From the NCBI GenBank assembly GCA_964343305.1, contig CAYFJO010000033.1, positions 1-46,495 on the forward strand: DNA of 46,495 bases, written 5' to 3'. Positions within the stretch are counted from its first letter, which is position 1; each line of letters starts with the position of its first letter. The notes beneath the pieces are model-generated. The model saw nothing but the letters and a program-made list of their open reading frames with translations, did not search any database and was not told the origin of the DNA. Shown in pieces: positions 42,694-46,495 of this stretch. The position numbers and the translations under genes were made by a program. Source of the DNA: CAYFJO01 sp964343305 (GTDB taxonomy: Bacteria > Planctomycetota > Planctomycetia > Pirellulales > Pirellulaceae).

Positions 42694-42748
42694 AACGCAA
42701 CGAATCAGAAGAATGCTCCGAATTCCTGCCCACTCGTTGCGTTTTTCA
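42694..42748 (+). terminator. Long-loop hairpin followed by T-run
   Basis: AACGCAACGA (42694-42703) and TCGTTGCGTT (42734-42743) form a perfect 10-bp stem around a 30-base loop; the T-run spans 42742-42746 on the plus strand. No plus-strand gene precedes it. It lies in the gap between the peroxidase and radical SAM genes, both on the minus strand, so its role is unclear. Confidence 0.4.
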
Positions 42749-42806
42749 TTCGTTGCCACCACTGCGGGAAAGTTCGCGGGTCCACGGCACTTCGATACCA
42801 CCGGAC

Positions 42807-44075
42807 CTATGAAACGTTTTGTACCTTTGTTCGGCTTTGCTCAGCATTAGGCAGTGCCTTCTCGTCGGGCAATTGTGGTTGCAGGTAACTGCCGTACAGC
42901 CGCCACTCGTCCATACGGCAGGAATTGATGAGCTTCCCATCGTAAACGGTCATATCGGGGCAACTGTCGCACATATCGGTGCTGCCATCGGCTGTGATGT
43001 CCGGCGCCTGGATAATGCTGACACTTTGCAGGTAAACCCGCTTGAACAGGCGCAGAGGGTTGCGCAACACACTGCGCAAGTATGATCCCAATGTGGCCCG
43101 CACCTGTGGGTCGACCAGCCACAGCAAGAAAAAGGGCAGTCCGAAGCGGTTGGTGTCCCGAACGGTTAAGTAGGTGCCGTAGCGCCAGTGCCAGTAGATT
43201 TGCGCCAGTTCCATGGTGCGCGCGCCGATGGCACCATGCATCTTGTGTGACGTGCCGGCTTGCACGCCGATCAGCCACTTGATCGACTCATGGTTGGCTG
43301 TGCCACCCAGGTAGGCGCTGGGAATGTAGTGTGGGAACTCCTTGTGGAGCATTTGCCAAACGTCTTTCGAAGTTAGACCGGTGTCTTCCATGACGGCTTG
43401 CCCGGCAGAGTAGCTTAGTTCACTGGCATCGACCGGCTTACCGTCAGGGGTGACGTAGTCGATGCCGACGTCTACCGGTGCTGCGCGGAAGGTGATGAGC
43501 GTCAGACCGTGCGAGCGGTCGATGTTCTTGTGCGTCCAGCGCAGGACATCAGGAATCTCGGCGAAGTTTGAGCGATAGACGGTCATGCCGGTGTTGCAGA
43601 ACATCCCGCCCACTTCGTGAACCATATCCACGTAGTACTGCCGCAGTTCGTTCAATTCGGCCTCGGTTTTGTCATTCCATTCCGGCTGGCGCTTCTGCAT
43701 TTTGTCGATGTGGAAGGCGATGCCGAGGAGACCGGCCTTTTTAAGCTCGCGCACTTTCTCAATGGTCATGTCGCGGCCATTCGTGAGGAGCACGGACTTC
43801 ATACCCATCTCACGGATGTATGAAATGATCTCGGCGATATCCGGATGCAACAATGCCTCACCGCCGGCAATCGAGATGTTGTAGCAGTTGCGCCACTTCT
43901 TAAAGAACCGGATATCTTCCTTAAGTTCTTCCAGTGGTTTGTGCCCCGCAATTTGTTTACGGTAACAGCCCAGACAGTGAATATTGCACTTGTCTGTGGT
44001 CTCCAACCACCCGACCGGATTGTCGTTCATCGACCACGGCAATCGGTACATGTTCCACTTGGCCAGTTCTTCCAC
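42807..44075 (-). CDS. Radical SAM protein with C-terminal cysteine motif
   Basis: The 422-residue enzyme has the cluster motif C-N-I-H-C-L-G-C (Cys30, Cys34, Cys37), which binds the 4Fe-4S cluster that cleaves S-adenosylmethionine. ISIAGGEALLHPDI is the GGE motif. MKSVLLTNGRDMT and IAFHIDKMQKRQP follow the barrel pattern. Near the C-terminus, Cys369, Cys372 and Cys386 (CDSC, then SC) may hold an auxiliary cluster. The GTG at 44075 is a firm start: AGGAGG lies six bases upstream. Its substrate is unknown. No precursor peptide or clear partner gene is adjacent. Confidence 0.85.
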   Translation of the reverse strand: MEELAKWNMYRLPWSMNDNPVGWLETTDKCNIHCLGCYRKQIAGHKPLEELKEDIRFFKKWRNCYNISIAGGEALLHPDIAEIISYIREMGMKSVLLTNGRDMTIEKVRELKKAGLLGIAFHIDKMQKRQPEWNDKTEAELNELRQYYVDMVHEVGGMFCNTGMTVYRSNFAEIPDVLRWTHKNIDRSHGLTLITFRAAPVDVGIDYVTPDGKPVDASELSYSAGQAVMEDTGLTSKDVWQMLHKEFPHYIPSAYLGGTANHESIKWLIGVQAGTSHKMHGAIGARTMELAQIYWHWRYGTYLTVRDTNRFGLPFFLLWLVDPQVRATLGSYLRSVLRNPLRLFKRVYLQSVSIIQAPDITADGSTDMCDSCPDMTVYDGKLINSCRMDEWRLYGSYLQPQLPDEKALPNAEQSRTKVQNVS

Positions 44076-44181
44076 GGTTCGCCTCCTGATGAATTGAGTA
44101 ACAGACAAATTCGATGATATAACCCAATAATGCAAAACCCAACCCTGTCGACTACCGTTGTCGTCAGGGTCCCGGCACAGA

Positions 44182-44209
44182 TTGTCGTTCCGTCTAAACG
44201 AAGTATAAT
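44182..44209 (+). promoter_or_regulatory. Candidate promoter for the isomerase operon
   Basis: TTGTCG (44182-44187) and a perfect TATAAT (44204-44209) are 16 bases apart. The predicted start near 44216 lies upstream of the 34-codon frame and the sugar isomerase gene on the plus strand. Confidence 0.45.
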
Positions 44210-44252
44210 CGATCCTCGTTCCCTTGTTTAATAGCCGCAAAGGAATCCCACC

Positions 44253-44357
44253 GTGACGCGTTTACATCGAATTCCGCAAGATCCGGATCGAAAGATTCCA
44301 CAAGCCAATGTAACAAGGTCATCGCATCAGGATGACGGCATCGGGGTGTCGAAATGA
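44253..44357 (+). CDS. 34-residue upstream ORF, translationally coupled
   Basis: A GTG at 44253 with AAAGGA eight bases upstream opens a 34-codon frame (MTRLHRIPQDPDRKIPQ..., ending GVSK). Its TGA stop overlaps the ATG of the isomerase gene as ATGA. The peptide is polar and basic and resembles nothing I know. The strong ribosome-binding site and exact overlap suggest translational coupling, because the isomerase itself has only a weak site. It could also be the remnant of a longer gene. Confidence 0.4.
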   Translation: MTRLHRIPQDPDRKIPQANVTRSSHQDDGIGVSK

Positions 44358-45361
44358 AACTTGGCATCGATTCTTATTCCACACGAAACTCCGGGCTGGA
44401 TCCGGCGGGAATTCTCAACCTGGCGAGCGACCTGGGATTACAAGGAGTCCTTTTCGAACTCAGCCCGTTTGAATCCTTTCGGAGCGATGACCTGGATCGC
44501 ATCCGAAAGACCGCTGAGGACAAAGGGCTTTACGTCGAGTTTGGAATGGGCTCGATACTCGGCTGGCATCCGATGGCGGAAAAGGGAAGAGACTTGCTGG
44601 CCGACGCAGGCTACGATGCTTCGGTCTCGGATGCCGAGATTCTCATCGACCATTTGCAGATCGCAGACCGCCTGGGCTCTCCCCTGTTGCGGTGTGTCGC
44701 CGGAGATCTTTTCACAAGAGACGAGGGGCGGGACATGGCCGTGCTGGCAGACGACGTCGTCTCGATCCTCAGGGAGGCGTGCCCGACCGCCCGAGACATG
44801 GGAATGAAGATTGCCCTCGAAAACCACGCTGATTTTACGGTTCGGGAATTGCTCGCCATCCTCGCGCGGGTCGACAGCCCGGCGTTGGGATTGACCGTGG
44901 ACTGTGCCAATCTCGCCTTCGATCTCGACGATCCGATGAGGCTGGCGAAGCTCATGGCGCCTTACGCCCTAACCACTCATTACAAAAACTACCGAATCAT
45001 CAGAACGAAGAACGGCTTGGCTCTGGAGAACGGCGCTGTGGGAGAGGGCGATATCGACGTCGTTTCGATTGCCCGCACCCTGGCGGAACACGATCCCCTG
45101 ATCAACATCAACATCGAAATCCATTCCCAATTTGCCCCCTTCACGCTGAATGTGTTCGACGAAGAGTTTTTTGAAAAACACCCTTCTCCGCCCGGAGACG
45201 GGCTCGCCTGGTATCTCGAGAAATCATGGAGCAAAGACATTCGGGAGACTCTGCCTCCCAATCTGCCCGACGGAAAGCAATCTTGGGACCTGGAGTATGC
45301 GGACCTCAAACGCTCCGCCGGCTGGGCGAAAGAAAAACTGACTCCCCTGCTGTCGGAATAG
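44354..45361 (+). CDS. Sugar phosphate isomerase/epimerase (xylose isomerase-like TIM barrel)
   Basis: The 335-residue cytoplasmic protein has the AP-endonuclease-2/xylose-isomerase-like barrel. It starts MKLGIDSYSTRNSGLD. KIALENHADFTVRELL carries the first metal-binding Glu, LGLTVDCANLAF the Asp, LTTHYKNYRI the His, and NINIEIHSQF the last Glu. Family members isomerise or epimerise sugars, keto-sugars or inositol derivatives. The next gene, 13 bases downstream, is a Gfo/Idh/MocA dehydrogenase; such pairs often process one sugar by oxidation and isomerisation. Third codon positions look richer in G and C than in the left part of the window. Confidence 0.85.
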   Translation: MKLGIDSYSTRNSGLDPAGILNLASDLGLQGVLFELSPFESFRSDDLDRIRKTAEDKGLYVEFGMGSILGWHPMAEKGRDLLADAGYDASVSDAEILIDHLQIADRLGSPLLRCVAGDLFTRDEGRDMAVLADDVVSILREACPTARDMGMKIALENHADFTVRELLAILARVDSPALGLTVDCANLAFDLDDPMRLAKLMAPYALTTHYKNYRIIRTKNGLALENGAVGEGDIDVVSIARTLAEHDPLININIEIHSQFAPFTLNVFDEEFFEKHPSPPGDGLAWYLEKSWSKDIRETLPPNLPDGKQSWDLEYADLKRSAGWAKEKLTPLLSE

Positions 45362-45374
45362 AAAGGTGAAAGGC

Positions 45375-46495
45375 ATGGCTGTGACGAAGGTGGAGGCCGA
45401 CGGGAGAAAAGAGATTCGAATCGGCGTGTTGGGATACGGCTTTATGGGGAAATGCCATACCAACGCCTTCAAGAAAATTCCGTACATCTATCCGAGCGCC
45501 GGCCTGCAGCCCCGATTCTTGGTCATCTGCGGCCGCGATGAGGCGAAGGTCCAGAGCGAGGCGGCACGATTCGGTTATGAAGAGTTCTGCACGAACTGGC
45601 AAGAGTTGGTCGATGACGACAGGATCGACCTCATCGACAATTGTGGGCCCGACCCCGTGCACGTTGAGCCGTGCATTGCCGCGCTCGACGCCGGCAAGCA
45701 CGTGATCTGCGAAAAGCCCCTGGCCGTCTCGGTCGACGACGCCAGGCGAATGCGGGATGCAGCCGCTCGAGCGTCGGGCAAGGCGATGTGCACATTCAAC
45801 TATCGCTTCATGCCGGCGGTGCGCTTTGCGAAGGACCTGATCGCCCAGGGCAGAATCGGCACGGTTTATCAGGTCCGTGTCAATTATCTGCAGATGGCCG
45901 GACACGATCCTTCCCTTTCAGCAGATGAGACCTGGTATGCGGCCTGGCCGCACTCGGGGGGAATACAAGGGCTCGGCAGTCATGCCATCGACCAGTGCCG
46001 ATACCTGGTGGGTGAAATTAGAAGCGTTTCCGCGCTGGTTCGCACCTTCCACAAAGACCGGGCGGTTCCTTCCGCCAGTTGTGAATCGGCAGTCGCCGAT
46101 GAAGGGACGGCAGCCGTGTTGGAGTTCGAAAACGGAGCCATCGGCGTCATGGAATCTTCCGTGGTGGCCACCGGAAGAAAGAACTTTCTGTCGTGGGAAA
46201 TCAACGGGTCCAAAGGCTCGGTCAAATGGGACCTGGAACCCCCCAACAGCCTGTTTGCATGTATTGAGGGATCGGGCGGCAGCTCACTGCTGGGCTTTAC
46301 AGAGATCTCGGTGACGGAACCCGAGCACCCCGAGGTCGGCCCCTGGTGGCCGCCCGGGCACAATCTCGGCTGGGAGCACTGTCACATCATCGACAAATTC
46401 CACTTCCTCGACGCCGTCGCCAGCGGCAAGCCGATGAGTCCCTACCTTGCCACATTCGCGGACGGCTACCGCGTGTCCGTCATCATCGACGCTAT
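45375..46495 (+). CDS. Gfo/Idh/MocA family oxidoreductase (partial, runs off the right edge)
   Basis: The frame opens at ATG 45375 with GAAAGGTGAAAGG upstream and stays open to the end of the window: 373 complete codons, no stop. The nucleotide-binding motif is IRIGVLGYGFMGKCHTNAF, then DLIDNCGPDPVHVEPCIAALDAGKHVICEKPLAV with the conserved EKP. FNYRFMPAVRFAKDLI and GIQGLGSHAIDQCRYLVGEI form the catalytic-domain entry with the His of the active site. This is the third member of the family in the window and has no export signal. It is linked to the sugar isomerase gene, and a shared catabolic substrate is likely. C-terminal residues are missing. Confidence 0.88.
   Translation, partial: MAVTKVEADGRKEIRIGVLGYGFMGKCHTNAFKKIPYIYPSAGLQPRFLVICGRDEAKVQSEAARFGYEEFCTNWQELVDDDRIDLIDNCGPDPVHVEPCIAALDAGKHVICEKPLAVSVDDARRMRDAAARASGKAMCTFNYRFMPAVRFAKDLIAQGRIGTVYQVRVNYLQMAGHDPSLSADETWYAAWPHSGGIQGLGSHAIDQCRYLVGEIRSVSALVRTFHKDRAVPSASCESAVADEGTAAVLEFENGAIGVMESSVVATGRKNFLSWEINGSKGSVKWDLEPPNSLFACIEGSGGSSLLGFTEISVTEPEHPEVGPWWPPGHNLGWEHCHIIDKFHFLDAVASGKPMSPYLATFADGYRVSVIIDA

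Noticed and set aside
42694..42743. Integron attC-like recombination site
   Set aside because: The stem lacks the conserved core boxes and no integrase or cassette array is nearby. It is better described as a plain hairpin.
42587..42850. 87-codon plus-strand frame between the peroxidase and radical SAM genes
   Set aside because: It is Ser/Arg-rich, crosses the long hairpin and overlaps the radical SAM 3' end antisense. No start signal was seen.

Overview
The window reads as a chromosomal piece of a planctomycete, most likely of the Pirellula/Rhodopirellula type. The evidence is a DUF1559 protein, a formylglycine-type sulfatase, a Tat-exported Gfo/Idh/MocA oxidoreductase, a DUF6807 (PmoA-like) protein, a DUF5117-type met-zincin protease, several HEAT-repeat proteins, two groEL genes around one groES, and many short palindromes between genes. 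I see no rRNA, tRNA, CRISPR array, insertion sequence or prophage.

Layout. 1-6.9 kb: secreted sialidase-like protein, an unknown secreted protein, a DUF1559 protein whose C-terminus carries a serpin signature, a sulfatase and a small lipoprotein-like gene. 7-11.5 kb: Tat-exported oxidoreductase followed by two HEAT-repeat genes, then a second oxidoreductase on the other strand. 11.6-15.2 kb: glycogen debranching enzyme and purM. 15.2-17.8 kb: a DsbD-type thiol-disulfide reductase interrupted by one in-frame UGA. 18-24.3 kb: phosphotransferase-fold protein, large metalloprotease, PII protein with a pseudo-receiver neighbour, and an acidic-tailed membrane protein. 24.4-31 kb: a protein-folding block (dnaJ, grpE, an FmdB-type zinc ribbon, yacG, then groEL-groES-groEL). 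31.4-38.7 kb: M28 and M42 peptidases, a threonine/lysine branch cluster (hom, a phosphoglycerate-mutase-like gene, aspartate kinase) and a bifunctional-nuclease-family protein. 38.9-46.5 kb: DUF6807 protein, a duplicated DoxX membrane protein with a di-haem peroxidase, a radical SAM protein, and a sugar isomerase/oxidoreductase pair that runs off the right edge.

The observation I rate highest is the dsbD-like gene (15187-17793, minus strand). The reading frame is intact on both sides of a single UGA. That UGA sits exactly where the first cysteine of the C-terminal thioredoxin CxxC motif should be, giving U-L-T-C. A hairpin with a GU-starting loop lies 18 nt downstream, where a bacterial SECIS element is expected. 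The simplest reading is one selenoprotein gene that automated annotation would split in two. Second comes a DUF1559 protein that matches the serpin signature pattern exactly. A family of nested 30-bp palindromes (four copies, three of them around groES) is also worth following up.

Starts were chosen from Shine-Dalgarno spacing, signal peptides and family lengths. All functional calls rest on motifs recognised by eye, without database searches.
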